Positions 31,390 through 40,600 of a stretch of 64,000 nt of DNA are shown in pieces. The DNA is from Photobacterium pectinilyticum (GTDB taxonomy: Bacteria; Pseudomonadota; Gammaproteobacteria; Enterobacterales; Vibrionaceae). The DNA lies in the NCBI RefSeq assembly GCF_024357955.1, contig NZ_JANEYT010000001.1:1-64000 (forward strand), given 5' to 3'. Position numbers and translations under genes: made by a program. Position 1 is the first letter of the stretch; each line of letters begins with the position of its first letter. The notes below the pieces were generated by a model, which was given only the letters and a program-made list of their open reading frames with translations, had not been told where the DNA came from and did no database searches.

Positions 31390-31908
31390 ATGTATTTTCT
31401 AAATACTTTTTCGAAGAGTCGACTTTCGTGGGCTATCTTGCTGGCTTTCATTATCTTTTTTGAAGCCTGTGCCCTGTTCTTCCAGCATGTAATGAAACTC
31501 GACCCATGTGTGATGTGTGTTTATGAGCGCGTTGCCATGATGGGGATAGCTTTTGCTGCAATTTTGGGAATGATCGCGCCAAAGAACAATGTTATTCGCT
31601 GGGCAGGACTTGCAGGTTGGGCTTACAGTTCTTACCAAGGCCTTGCACTGGCTCAAGAGCATGTCTCCTACCAGTTTCCGGAATTCCCATGGTCAGCCAC
31701 CTGTGCGCTAGACGTAAACTTCCCAGCATGGGCACCGCTTAACCAGTGGGTTCCGTGGTTCTTTGAAGCCTCAGGCGATTGCGGCAAGATTGTTTGGCAA
31801 TTCTTCGGCCTTTCAATGCCACAGTGGCTAGAAATTATCTTCGCTGCTAACTTGGTTGCTGTTGCTATTATCGTTGTCGCGCAGATCCTTGGAACCAAGA
31901 AAGACTAG
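31390..31908 (+). CDS. dsbB: Disulfide bond formation protein DsbB
   Basis: DsbB reoxidises periplasmic DsbA and passes electrons to quinone. The 172-residue inner-membrane protein has four membrane helices and the two redox pairs: Cys40/Cys43 in DPCVMC in the first periplasmic loop, and Cys105/Cys131 in the second. Length and cysteine spacing match E. coli (176 residues). It follows nhaB as in E. coli. The accessory carbohydrate region starts right after it. Confidence 0.96.
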   Translation: MYFLNTFSKSRLSWAILLAFIIFFEACALFFQHVMKLDPCVMCVYERVAMMGIAFAAILGMIAPKNNVIRWAGLAGWAYSSYQGLALAQEHVSYQFPEFPWSATCALDVNFPAWAPLNQWVPWFFEASGDCGKIVWQFFGLSMPQWLEIIFAANLVAVAIIVVAQILGTKKD

Positions 31909-31922
31909 CCCCCTCCATTCAT

Positions 31923-31943
31923 TGCCCAGCCCAAGGCTGGGCA
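31923..31943 (+). terminator. Hairpin after dsbB, possible terminator
   Basis: A nine-pair stem TGCCCAGCC (31923-31931) with GGCTGGGCA (31935-31943) follows the dsbB stop. There is no T run after it, so it may stabilise the transcript end rather than terminate. Confidence 0.45.
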
Positions 31944-32135
31944 AGCCTATAGCCCAGTAGCATTCTGTAGAATGCGGTCTAGTAACCTATCTTTTGTATC
32001 TACTTCCCCCTGGTAATCTGAGAAGACCCCAAATATTTGCGTAACCGTCAGGCTTGATTTAGCTATTTGCTGATAATATCGACGTCAACAAAATACCTAT
32101 ATTGACCTTTTCTTCCACAAATTAGTTATGGTCCA

Positions 32136-32151
32136 GTAGTTCTTGAACTAC
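32136..32151. promoter_or_regulatory. Palindrome upstream of a small secreted protein
   Basis: GTAGTTC-TT-GAACTAC is a perfect inverted repeat about 40 bases before the start codon at 32190. It could be an operator or a 5' hairpin. The protein that might bind it is unknown. Confidence 0.35.
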
Positions 32152-32189
32152 CATTGTCTATGGAACAACCAACAAGAAGGAGAAAATGT

Positions 32190-32540
32190 ATGACTTTTAA
32201 ACCCATTATATTGGTCTGTGCATTAGCAGCATGCAGCAATTGCTTTGCTGATACCAATACCAATACCAATACCAATATAAAGATTACACTATTCTATGAC
32301 CAACTCTCTGTTACAGTTTTCAATAATGACGGAATTATGGAAAACGTCATCGTTGAAACCGATTCATCAAACGGGATTAAGTCGGTCACTAACTCATATG
32401 GAAGAACGACTATCCCGATTCAACTCAGAGATAGCCGTTATGTTAACGTCAATGTATGGAATAATGAGCAAATCATTGCTAGTCAAAGAGTCTGGGTTCC
32501 TGACTATGAAAGATCTATGTTTGGCTCATCATCTCATTAG
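32190..32540 (+). CDS. Small secreted protein with a TN repeat, unknown function
   Basis: This 116-residue protein has a signal peptide (about 1-20, with cleavage expected after CFA). Four or five Thr-Asn repeats follow, encoded by tandem ACCAAT. The rest is about 85 residues of predicted beta structure, with TVFNNDGIMENVIVETD suggesting an Ig-like or carboxypeptidase-regulatory-like fold. AAGGAG precedes ATG at 32190, which I prefer to an upstream in-frame ATG. It lies between dsbB and the carbohydrate operon, on the strand opposite the operon. I do not recognise the family. Confidence 0.6.
   Translation: MTFKPIILVCALAACSNCFADTNTNTNTNIKITLFYDQLSVTVFNNDGIMENVIVETDSSNGIKSVTNSYGRTTIPIQLRDSRYVNVNVWNNEQIIASQRVWVPDYERSMFGSSSH
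32253..32276 (+). repeat. Tandem hexanucleotide repeat ACCAAT x4
   Basis: Four exact copies of ACCAAT lie in frame right after the signal peptide region and encode Thr-Asn repeats. Changes in copy number would alter linker length without shifting the frame. Confidence 0.9.
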
Positions 32541-32556
32541 AGGTAGTTAAAAATGG

Positions 32557-33798
32557 TTACCACCACGCTTCAAACTGCGCACCAAATGTCCAAGTGTCTA
32601 GTTCACGGCTATCTGCGACGTGGTAACCAAAACTGTCTTCCTTCCAATTAGTTTCTGAATCTGCATATGTTGCATAGATTCTTAGGTGTGGAACCCCACC
32701 AAAATGGAATTTTTGAGCGATGGTTGATTTAAATGCTGTGTTCTTATTACTGAATCGATCACTTTCCGCTTGCTGATATCCAATCTCGACCTCTGTTTGA
32801 GTGAAATCTGTCCAATTATATCGTGGGCGAACACCAACACTGAGTGTTTCCTTACCATCTAAATTATTATCTAGAGAGATATTTTCGTACATGAATGAAT
32901 ATTGACATGACCATCTGTCGTTGATGGTACAAAAACCATTATTTAACACTCGGTAACTATTACCCGGAGTATCCAAATGTACTTTTGCATCTTGAGTCCA
33001 CCCCGCAACACCGATACCACCATTAAGTTGAACAGTAAAAATGTTCCACGCAGGTCCAATACTCGCTTTGTGGTTGACAGTCAGCATATAACCCGCCTTT
33101 TCAGCGTCACTTCCTAAGTTATCAACAAGCTGTTCGTCATCAACAACATAGGCAAAGTTGGCTCCAAGTGTTAGGTTACCTCCCAAAAAATCAATTCCAT
33201 GAATACGTGCTTCTGGTGAAATAACAGCTGACTTAAGACGACTTGAATCGACTCCGAGTTCATTATAATCACCATTATGGTAGGCAACGGATACATCAAT
33301 GAGCGAGCCACCAAATGAATCACTCAATTCAAGATCACGTATACCAATACCACGACCAGTATTATCCCAGTGTTTAAAATCGAGCATATCGTCAGCTAAA
33401 TTACGCGTGTATCGGTGACCAGCCCACATACTTGTGATATCACTACCAAATATACCGTACAGTTGTCCCCATGCTTGCATAATTGTGAACGAGTTAGAGC
33501 GAGAAATTGGGTTATGCCAAGTTCCCATCATAAAACCTATTTCAGCTCTTTGGTTATCTTGGTGGTAAAGATCATGCCTTACACCAAGTTCTGCCCAGTC
33601 ATCCTCATTACCCAGCCTGTATTTCCCTGAAGCTCCTTCAGCCTTAATGTAGTCTGGGTGCCCATTGCCATTTGAGCTGTCAGGTGAAACATGTAAGCCA
33701 GCACGTGCGTAGCCAAAAAAATCAGTGGATGCTATCGCACTGCTTGATAAACAAATAACTGAAAGTAGAGCTGCTGTTGGCAGTAATTTCATATCCAT
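32557..33798 (-). CDS. Maltoporin-like carbohydrate porin
   Basis: This 413-residue outer-membrane barrel belongs to the LamB/ScrY/BglH group. A signal peptide of about 22 residues precedes the mature start STDFFGYARAGLHVS. GKYRLGNEDDWAELG is the family signature and the protein ends in aromatic residues (FEAWW), as barrel proteins do. It should let oligosaccharides into the periplasm. It is the last gene of the nine-gene minus-strand operon but lies 140 bases beyond GH3, with a palindrome between, so it may also have its own promoter. ATG at 33798 is preferred. Confidence 0.85.
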   Translation of the reverse strand: MDMKLLPTAALLSVICLSSSAIASTDFFGYARAGLHVSPDSSNGNGHPDYIKAEGASGKYRLGNEDDWAELGVRHDLYHQDNQRAEIGFMMGTWHNPISRSNSFTIMQAWGQLYGIFGSDITSMWAGHRYTRNLADDMLDFKHWDNTGRGIGIRDLELSDSFGGSLIDVSVAYHNGDYNELGVDSSRLKSAVISPEARIHGIDFLGGNLTLGANFAYVVDDEQLVDNLGSDAEKAGYMLTVNHKASIGPAWNIFTVQLNGGIGVAGWTQDAKVHLDTPGNSYRVLNNGFCTINDRWSCQYSFMYENISLDNNLDGKETLSVGVRPRYNWTDFTQTEVEIGYQQAESDRFSNKNTAFKSTIAQKFHFGGVPHLRIYATYADSETNWKEDSFGYHVADSRELDTWTFGAQFEAWW

Positions 33799-33849
33799 GT
33801 TCAATATCCATCATTTACGTTATATATAAAGTTCAGGTACAAAAATCCA

Positions 33850-33866
33850 TTGTGGAAATCCCACAA
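33850..33866. promoter_or_regulatory. Palindrome upstream of the porin gene
   Basis: TTGTGG-AAATC-CCACAA lies about 50 bases before the porin start. It resembles a CRP or LacI-type operator but has a five-base centre, so it is not a standard CRP site. Confidence 0.35.
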
Positions 33867-33937
33867 CTATTGTTAATTAGGGGTTATGAGAGCTTAGAAG
33901 TAAGCTCTCATATTATATTTATATTTATTGATTTAAC

Positions 33938-36502
33938 TCAGTTAGACCAAACTACATTTGCGATTACAAACTCACAAGGACCATCGAGGTAAATAACGAA
34001 AGGTGTATCTAAATAATTAACATCAATATTATTGTTTATAATATCTTCCACTGGGATAGCTATTTCTTCAAATGAATCCGACTTATTAAAGTATCGAGTA
34101 ACATCAATCATGTTGATATCATCAATATCACTAATTAACGTCGTTTTTTGAAGAGATAAATAAACTTTATTCTTCGGTTCAAGTAGCCCTTTAATCTCGA
34201 ATTTAAGTGTACCATTTCTGTATTTAGAAAAGTTCTCTACACTTCCATCACCAGTTTGAAGATAGACAGCACAAACTGTTTGACCGACAGTCACCTGCAT
34301 TGCATCCTGCTGCTGCTGATAATTATACGGTTTAGTCCAAACCTCATTCAGCGTCATACTGTTATTTCTGGATATATCATGCCCAATCCAATGTACTTGG
34401 TCTGCAATTTTGAGTTTATAGTCGCCAATCGTCGACTTAACACCATAAAGGTGGGTCTCATACGAAGCGATCTCATCAAGCTCAGCATCATTGATATCTA
34501 AGGTAAGGTCGTCTAGATTTCGGTCTTGAATTTTATTTGTGTAATTCAACCCATAACCGTACTCAAATAGTGGTTTATGCTCCCCATTAGGACACTGCTC
34601 ATTATCAGGCAGCACATAATTTGGAATATGAGATGGAATTTTATTCACCGTTGCACTTCGTTTCTTATTTGGCCAGCTGTATGAAAGCTTTCCGGTGAAA
34701 TCATATTGTGTATATCCTGAGCTATCTCTCAATAACAGGTCTGTAATACCAAACCCTTCACTACCCGGTAAAAATGCAGCAATGAAAGCGTCTGAATTGG
34801 CAATTTCTTCATTAAGATACAAAGGACGGCCACTGAAAAAGACACTAATCACTTTAACGCCAGCATTTTTCAGCTTCTTTATTTTATCGCAATCAGCCTT
34901 ATATGCTTTCTTCAGGGCACTAAACTCTAGCGTCTGCCATACTTTAATGTCACCCATCATTTCTGCATAAGGATCTTCACCAAAAACTACGATGGCAACA
35001 TCACCAGACTTTAGCGAGATCTCAAGGTTTGGATCATAAGTTACGTTCTCCTGACCTAACTCAGCTTCTAGTGCCATCTTAACCGTTGATGCGCCCGGAA
35101 AGTCATCAAGCGTGTTTTCGTCCCCTTGCCAAGTTAAGCTCCATCCGCCCGCTTGCTTTTGCAAGTCATCTGCCGCACTACCCGTCAGGATTATTCTCTG
35201 ATCTCTATACAATGGTAGGAGCTGATGTTTATTTTTAAGCAAAACCAAAGACTGTCGTACCGCTCGTCGTGCAATATCGCGGTGAGAGCAAGCACCTAAC
35301 TGCTCCTGCATACCTGCATATTTCCTTAAAATAGGTCTCGACTTATTCCATAGCCCGGCACGCATTTTTACTCTAAGAATACGTGTTACAGCATCGTCTA
35401 TTCGACTTAACGGTATTTCACCATTGTTTACCCCTTCAAGGGCAGATTTAATGACTCCCTTCCAATTAGATCGGATCGGCACCATTAAAACGTCATTACC
35501 CGCATTAATGGCATAATTGGCATTGGTATCTGTACATTTATTAACTTCAGAATGACCATGCCAATCTGTTACAACCACCCCATCAAAGCCCATCTGGCCT
35601 TTCAAAACATCACAGATCAAATATTTACTGCCGTGAATTTTGTGGTTGTACACCTCTCCTTGTCCTGGACTCAAGTCATAGTTTGATTCATTTTCCCAAC
35701 TATTAAATGAAGACATCACCACTTGGGCCCCTGCCTCAAGGCCGCTAAAGTAGCCACAGGCATGAATATTTCTCAGTAACTCTTCACTGTAAGCATTCAC
35801 CCCACGGTCGATACCTGACGAAGTACCGCCATCTCCAACCCAATGTTTAACATTGGAAAGAACCTTCTCATCACTCTTCAGCTGTTGAGCATCACCTTGC
35901 AATCCCTCAACCATTTTAGCTGCATACTGATAAGTAATCTCAGGATCTTCGGAGTACCCTTCATATACCCTTCCCCATCGTAGGTCTCGAGGGGTGGCAA
36001 CTGTAGGTGCAAATGTCCAGTCTAAGCCTGTTGCAACAATTTCCCTCGCTGTCACTTGGCCTATTTCGAGGATTAACTCAGGGTCACGAGCACACCCCAA
36101 GCCAATATTGTGAGGGAACACAGTAGCACCAAATACATTATTGTGGCCATGAACCGCATCAGTCGCCCAAATAAATGGAATTCTAAATGAACGATCTGAG
36201 AACATTTCTTCTGTTGCCATCCAGAAATCATCGGCCTTACTTGCCCAATCCTTTGCTGATGCATGTTTATTATCATTGGGCCATGCGCCACCACCATTTA
36301 GTATTGAACCAATCTTATACTCTTTAAGTTCTTCTGTTGTAATCTCTCTTATCTCAGGTTGAATCATCTGACCAATTTTTTCTTCGAGGGTCATCTGATT
36401 TATAATTAATTCAACCTCATCTTCAATTACATTATCTTGAGAGATTTTAGACACAATTTTAGGCCACGCCTTAAAGTAAGGAGTGCTACAAATATTACTC
36501 AT
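33938..36502 (-). CDS. Glycoside hydrolase family 3 exo-glucosidase-like
   Basis: This 854-residue enzyme has the GH3 barrel (about 35-360) with the nucleophile Asp313 in VVVTDWHG, and the GH3 C-terminal domain (about 405-620). An extra C-terminal region of some 200 residues is seen in exo-beta-1,3/1,4-glucanases of marine bacteria. KHWVGDGGT matches that subgroup. I see no signal peptide, so it probably acts in the cytoplasm on imported oligosaccharides. ATG at 36502 was chosen over an upstream GTG. It follows the ABC transporter genes after a hairpin. Confidence 0.88.
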   Translation of the reverse strand: MSNICSTPYFKAWPKIVSKISQDNVIEDEVELIINQMTLEEKIGQMIQPEIREITTEELKEYKIGSILNGGGAWPNDNKHASAKDWASKADDFWMATEEMFSDRSFRIPFIWATDAVHGHNNVFGATVFPHNIGLGCARDPELILEIGQVTAREIVATGLDWTFAPTVATPRDLRWGRVYEGYSEDPEITYQYAAKMVEGLQGDAQQLKSDEKVLSNVKHWVGDGGTSSGIDRGVNAYSEELLRNIHACGYFSGLEAGAQVVMSSFNSWENESNYDLSPGQGEVYNHKIHGSKYLICDVLKGQMGFDGVVVTDWHGHSEVNKCTDTNANYAINAGNDVLMVPIRSNWKGVIKSALEGVNNGEIPLSRIDDAVTRILRVKMRAGLWNKSRPILRKYAGMQEQLGACSHRDIARRAVRQSLVLLKNKHQLLPLYRDQRIILTGSAADDLQKQAGGWSLTWQGDENTLDDFPGASTVKMALEAELGQENVTYDPNLEISLKSGDVAIVVFGEDPYAEMMGDIKVWQTLEFSALKKAYKADCDKIKKLKNAGVKVISVFFSGRPLYLNEEIANSDAFIAAFLPGSEGFGITDLLLRDSSGYTQYDFTGKLSYSWPNKKRSATVNKIPSHIPNYVLPDNEQCPNGEHKPLFEYGYGLNYTNKIQDRNLDDLTLDINDAELDEIASYETHLYGVKSTIGDYKLKIADQVHWIGHDISRNNSMTLNEVWTKPYNYQQQQDAMQVTVGQTVCAVYLQTGDGSVENFSKYRNGTLKFEIKGLLEPKNKVYLSLQKTTLISDIDDINMIDVTRYFNKSDSFEEIAIPVEDIINNNIDVNYLDTPFVIYLDGPCEFVIANVVWSN

Positions 36503-36526
36503 TAATATCACCAGCTAATTTTTATT

Positions 36527-36553
36527 AACCACCTAATTTATATTTAGGTGGTT
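36527..36553. other. Intra-operon hairpin between ABC genes and GH3
   Basis: AACCACCTAA (36527-36536) pairs with TTAGGTGGTT (36544-36553). No T run follows on the minus strand, so it more likely tunes mRNA stability or causes partial termination than acts as a full stop. Confidence 0.6.
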
Positions 36554-36563
36554 ATTTATCAAT

Positions 36564-37583
36564 TTAAAATAAATGACAACGCACAAAGTGTTCAGGCTCA
36601 ATTTCTACCGGTTCAGGCAAAGACTGCTTACACTCGTCTCTTGCTTGAGGGCATCGTGATGCATAAGGGCACCCTGTTTTTTCTGGTGACCACATCGGTG
36701 TTTCCATGGAACGGTGCGTCGGTAACTTTTCATGAATACTACGACTAGGATCAGGTACCGCTGCTAATAACAATTGCGTATATGGGTGCTTCGGGTTTTG
36801 CGTGATACCCTCTGTGGAGCCCCATTCAACCATGTGTCCGCAATATAGTACAACAGTATCCTCTGCAAAATATCTTGCCGTCGCAATATCATGGGTAATA
36901 TACATAAAGGCTTTACCCATTTCGCGCTTCATCTCATTCATGAGGTTAAGCACACCAATGCGAATAGAAACATCAAGCATTGACGTTGGCTCATCGGCCA
37001 AAATAACTTTCGCTCCAATTGCCAAGGTTTTAGCAAGAAACACACGCTGTCGCTGACCACCAGAGAGCTGATGAGGGAACTTATCAAGTACCTCTTTTGC
37101 CGGTGTTAGGCCGACTTGCTCAAGAATCTCTATGAGTCTAGATTCCATTTCGGGACCGGATTTAAATCCATGATGGATTTTCAACGGACGAGACAAGTGA
37201 TAGCGAATGGTATGGAGCGGGTTCAACGAAGCAAACGGGTCTTGGAATACCATTTGCACATCACGACGGTAAGCCTCTAACTCATCTTTAGAGGTAATGT
37301 CATCGATATTTTTACCGTGGAAATAGATCCCACCTTCACTTGCCTGGTGAATTTTTGTCGCAATCTTTGCACTGGTACTCTTGCCACAGCCCGACTCACC
37401 CACAACAGCCAAGCATCGTCCTTCACGTAGTTGGAAGTTCAACCCATTAAGAGCGCGAAGGTATTGCTTTGGCCCAAACAAAGAGCCCCCCTTCTTACGA
37501 AAATCAATCGTTAGATTCTTGGCCTCTAGAACAACTGGGTTCGTTTCGTCAAGAACGCTGTTTTCTGTTTTAATTGCATGCAT
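36564..37583 (-). CDS. Oligosaccharide/oligopeptide ABC importer, ATPase (DppF-like)
   Basis: This 339-residue ATPase has Walker A GESGCGKST, the signature LSGGQRQR, Walker B VILADEPTS and a C-terminal oligopeptide-transporter extension with a Cys cluster (CPYASRCPQARDEC), often an iron-sulfur site. It belongs to the peptide/nickel (Opp/Dpp) class. In vibrios and Thermotoga this class also carries sugars such as chitobiose. It starts one base after the preceding ATPase gene stops, so the two are coupled and form a heterodimer. Confidence 0.92.
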   Translation of the reverse strand: MHAIKTENSVLDETNPVVLEAKNLTIDFRKKGGSLFGPKQYLRALNGLNFQLREGRCLAVVGESGCGKSTSAKIATKIHQASEGGIYFHGKNIDDITSKDELEAYRRDVQMVFQDPFASLNPLHTIRYHLSRPLKIHHGFKSGPEMESRLIEILEQVGLTPAKEVLDKFPHQLSGGQRQRVFLAKTLAIGAKVILADEPTSMLDVSIRIGVLNLMNEMKREMGKAFMYITHDIATARYFAEDTVVLYCGHMVEWGSTEGITQNPKHPYTQLLLAAVPDPSRSIHEKLPTHRSMETPMWSPEKTGCPYASRCPQARDECKQSLPEPVEIEPEHFVRCHLF

Positions 37584-38570
37584 TTATACGGCCTCCGTGA
37601 CAGCATCAATTGGCAGTGGGTGGTGACAAGATACCCATCGATTTTCCCCTGCACCTAATAACTTTGGCGGGGTTGTTTTACATAGCTCACATGCTTTAAA
37701 ACAGCGAGGGGAAAAGCGACATCCCGAAGGAACATTTTTGAGATCTAATGGGCTCCCCGGTATTCCCTTCATTTCTTGCAGTTCACCATGCAAGGTTGGG
37801 AACGAGTCACCAAGTCCAAACGAATAAGGGTGCTTAGGCTTAGACAAAATTTCTTTCGATGGCGCCAACTCCACCAATTGACCTGAGTACATAATACCAA
37901 TGCGGTCACACAGCTCGACCATCAAACTCAAATCATGGGTGATAAATAAAATCGAAAAGCCAAACTCTTCTTTCAATTGGTGAACTTTCTGTAATATTTC
38001 TCGCTGTACTACAACATCAAGTGCCGTTGTAGGCTCATCCATAATTAATAACTTAGGCTTCAACGCTAATGCCATTGCAATAACTACTCGTTGACGCATA
38101 CCACCAGAGAACTGGTGTGGATAATCGAACAGACGCTCTGTAGGGATATCTACAATTCGCAATAATTCTTTCGCTTTCTCGATAGACTCTTCACGGGTTT
38201 CTACCAGACCATGAGCATCAAAGATATCAAAGAACTGATATTCGATAGTTTTCACCGGGTTCAAACAGTTCATCGCACTCTGAAACACCATCGAAGTGTC
38301 TTTCCAACGGAAGTTACGTAATGCTTCTTCATCCATTTGCAAAACATCACGCCCGTCAAACAATATTTCTCCTTCTGAAATCAAAGCAGGCGGACGGTGC
38401 AAACGCATCAGTGAATACGCAATGGTCGACTTACCACACCCTGATTCACCCGCTAGACCTAGAATTTCACCTTCACCAATATGAAAGCTAACATTGTTTA
38501 CAGCACGCACTCGGCCATCAAAGGTAATGTAATCAACGGATAAGTTATTAACTTCTACTAACTTCTTCAT
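37584..38570 (-). CDS. Oligosaccharide/oligopeptide ABC importer, ATPase (DppD-like)
   Basis: This 328-residue ATPase has Walker A GESGCGKST, the signature FSGGMRQRV and Walker B LLIMDEPTT. The C-terminal extension has cysteines (CRFSPRCFKAC) as in DppD. Its ATG overlaps the stop of the preceding permease gene (TAATG), showing translational coupling. It is the partner of the DppF-like ATPase next to it. Confidence 0.93.
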   Translation of the reverse strand: MKKLVEVNNLSVDYITFDGRVRAVNNVSFHIGEGEILGLAGESGCGKSTIAYSLMRLHRPPALISEGEILFDGRDVLQMDEEALRNFRWKDTSMVFQSAMNCLNPVKTIEYQFFDIFDAHGLVETREESIEKAKELLRIVDIPTERLFDYPHQFSGGMRQRVVIAMALALKPKLLIMDEPTTALDVVVQREILQKVHQLKEEFGFSILFITHDLSLMVELCDRIGIMYSGQLVELAPSKEILSKPKHPYSFGLGDSFPTLHGELQEMKGIPGSPLDLKNVPSGCRFSPRCFKACELCKTTPPKLLGAGENRWVSCHHPLPIDAVTEAV

Positions 38571-39502
38571 TACACAACCTCCACTACATTGGCTTTTTCA
38601 GCTGCCGCTGACTTAAGTGCTTTCTTTTCCTCACGACGGAAACGAGCCATGATACGCTGTGCTTTCAATTTAGGGTTTGAGATCTCATCAATTGAGAAGT
38701 TGAGCAACGCAAGGCCAATTGCAATGGAAGCCAGCGCGACACTTGGAGCCGCAATTTCCCACCATGCTCCGATTCGAATCGCAGAGGTTTGATCAGCGTT
38801 GTACAGCATCCCCCCCCATGTCACACTTAGAGGATCACCCAGTCCGATAAACTCAAGGGTCGCTTGGGTCATAATGGCGTAGATCACTGTGCCAATAAAA
38901 CAAGAAGCAAGAATTGACATCATGTTTGGCATTATCTCAGCAAACAGCATGCGTTTTTTAGTTTCACCCATAACTTCAGCGGCATGGACAAAATCACGAT
39001 TTCTAATCGCTAGCGTCTGAGAGCGTAGTACCCGAGCCCCCCAAGGCCAAGAAGTTGCACCGATAATGACAGCAATGACAACTGGCGATACTTGATCCAA
39101 AAATGAAGCAAGAACTAGCATTAGAGGAAGGCTAGGAATAACCATTACCAAATTCGTAAAAAACGAAAGAACGTTATCAACTACACCACCGAAATACCCA
39201 GATGCAATCCCAACAACCATCGCCATCAAGATAACAAACGTGCCGGCAACAAAACCAACCATAAGTGAAACTCGACCACCATAGAGAAGCTGTGAAAACA
39301 CATCACGTCCCATTCTTGTGGTGCCTAAAATATTCTCCATATTAGGTGCCTGGTGTGGCCTTGCAACACGAGCGCCAGGATCAAACTGAGTTAAAAATGG
39401 GGCGAATACGCACATCAAACAAACAGAGGCAACAATAAAAATACCAATCGCCGCTTTTGGGTTGTCTAACAAGAATTGCTTTATTAATTTAAGTTTTGTC
39501 AT
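38570..39502 (-). CDS. Oligosaccharide/oligopeptide ABC importer, permease (DppC-like)
   Basis: This 310-residue inner-membrane protein has an N-terminal helix (about 15-37) and a BPD_transp_1 domain with five more helices. LGTTRMGRDVFSQLLYGGRVSL is typical of DppC/OppC, and the EAA-loop region lies near VMGETKKRMLF. GGGAGAG precedes ATG. It pairs with the DppB-like permease 15 bases upstream. Confidence 0.92.
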   Translation of the reverse strand: MTKLKLIKQFLLDNPKAAIGIFIVASVCLMCVFAPFLTQFDPGARVARPHQAPNMENILGTTRMGRDVFSQLLYGGRVSLMVGFVAGTFVILMAMVVGIASGYFGGVVDNVLSFFTNLVMVIPSLPLMLVLASFLDQVSPVVIAVIIGATSWPWGARVLRSQTLAIRNRDFVHAAEVMGETKKRMLFAEIMPNMMSILASCFIGTVIYAIMTQATLEFIGLGDPLSVTWGGMLYNADQTSAIRIGAWWEIAAPSVALASIAIGLALLNFSIDEISNPKLKAQRIMARFRREEKKALKSAAAEKANVVEVV

Positions 39503-39517
39503 TTTATTTCTCTCCCA

Positions 39518-40507
39518 TTAGTCCAGCTGGGTGCGAAGTCGAGGATCAAGGATAAACAGCAAGCAATCTGCAATAAAGTTTGCGCCTAAAACCATCGCTG
39601 TCATTATCAGTAAGTAACCTTGAATAAGCGGATAATCACGGGCAAGCATTGCCTGGAACATGACCTGTCCCAACCCTGGGTAATTGAAAATAATTTCAAT
39701 AATTAATGAGCCACCAAAGATACCACCAACAGACATCGCAAAAGTCGTAATCATTGGCAAAATGGCATTACGAGCTCCATATTGCATCATGACTTTTCTG
39801 TCTTTAACACCTTTTGCCCACCCCATAACAATGAAGTCTTCACCCAACTGGTTAATCATATTTGAGCGCATACCCATCACATTACCCATGCCCAGAGCGA
39901 CCATACACACAAGTGGAAGCACCAAGTGATAAGCGACGCTACTGATAAACTCTGTATTCCAGCCAGCATCCAAAGATGGGTTATAAGCATAACCGGTAGG
40001 GAACCAACCCAAATTTGAAGCAAACAAGAAATACATCCCAAGGGCCATTACAACCGCCGGAATAGATGAGATGACCACCGACCCAACAGTAACAATCGAG
40101 TCCGCCCATGTACCACGCTTCCAAGCCACATAGATACCGAGCATTGTCGTTACTGTATAAGAGACTAGAAGGTATGAGCCGACTAAAAGTAATGTCCAGA
40201 ACATACCCCGGCCTAATACTTCAAAAACAGGCTGGAAAAATCGAGTCGACGTTCCCCACTCTCCCATTAAAATAGACTGCACATAGGTTATAAACTGTTG
40301 AAACAACGGTGTGTTTGTTGAATAACCATATAATACCTCTAAAGAAGCAATCGTTTCCGGGCTTATTTGACCACCATTTTGGGCTAAGCGTGCTAGGAAT
40401 GATTGAATTGGGTCACCCGGCATAAACCTTGGCAAGAAAAAGTTAATCGTTATCGCAGCTAAGAAGGCGAGGAAGTAAAAGCCTAATCGACTTAATATAA
40501 ATTTCAT
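39518..40507 (-). CDS. Oligosaccharide/oligopeptide ABC importer, permease (DppB-like)
   Basis: This 329-residue permease has six membrane helices, an N-terminal segment with NFFLPRFMPGDP typical of DppB/OppB, and the ATPase-contacting loop near GWAKGVKDRKVM. It lies after the binding-protein gene, separated by a strong hairpin, an order common for importers in which the binding protein is made in excess. Confidence 0.92.
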   Translation of the reverse strand: MKFILSRLGFYFLAFLAAITINFFLPRFMPGDPIQSFLARLAQNGGQISPETIASLEVLYGYSTNTPLFQQFITYVQSILMGEWGTSTRFFQPVFEVLGRGMFWTLLLVGSYLLVSYTVTTMLGIYVAWKRGTWADSIVTVGSVVISSIPAVVMALGMYFLFASNLGWFPTGYAYNPSLDAGWNTEFISSVAYHLVLPLVCMVALGMGNVMGMRSNMINQLGEDFIVMGWAKGVKDRKVMMQYGARNAILPMITTFAMSVGGIFGGSLIIEIIFNYPGLGQVMFQAMLARDYPLIQGYLLIMTAMVLGANFIADCLLFILDPRLRTQLD

Positions 40508-40545
40508 GTTAACCCCTGAAATCGGATTTTATTCCTTGTTGATAT

Positions 40546-40579
40546 TGAGAACGCCACCAACTAATTCATGGCGTTCTCA
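40546..40579. other. Hairpin after the binding-protein gene
   Basis: TGAGAACGCCA (40546-40556) pairs with TGGCGTTCTCA (40569-40579) in an eleven-pair stem, without a following T run on the minus strand. It is the kind of hairpin that protects binding-protein mRNA and lowers expression of the permease genes downstream. Confidence 0.7.
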
Positions 40580-40600
40580 TTTATATATTATTGCTTACCA

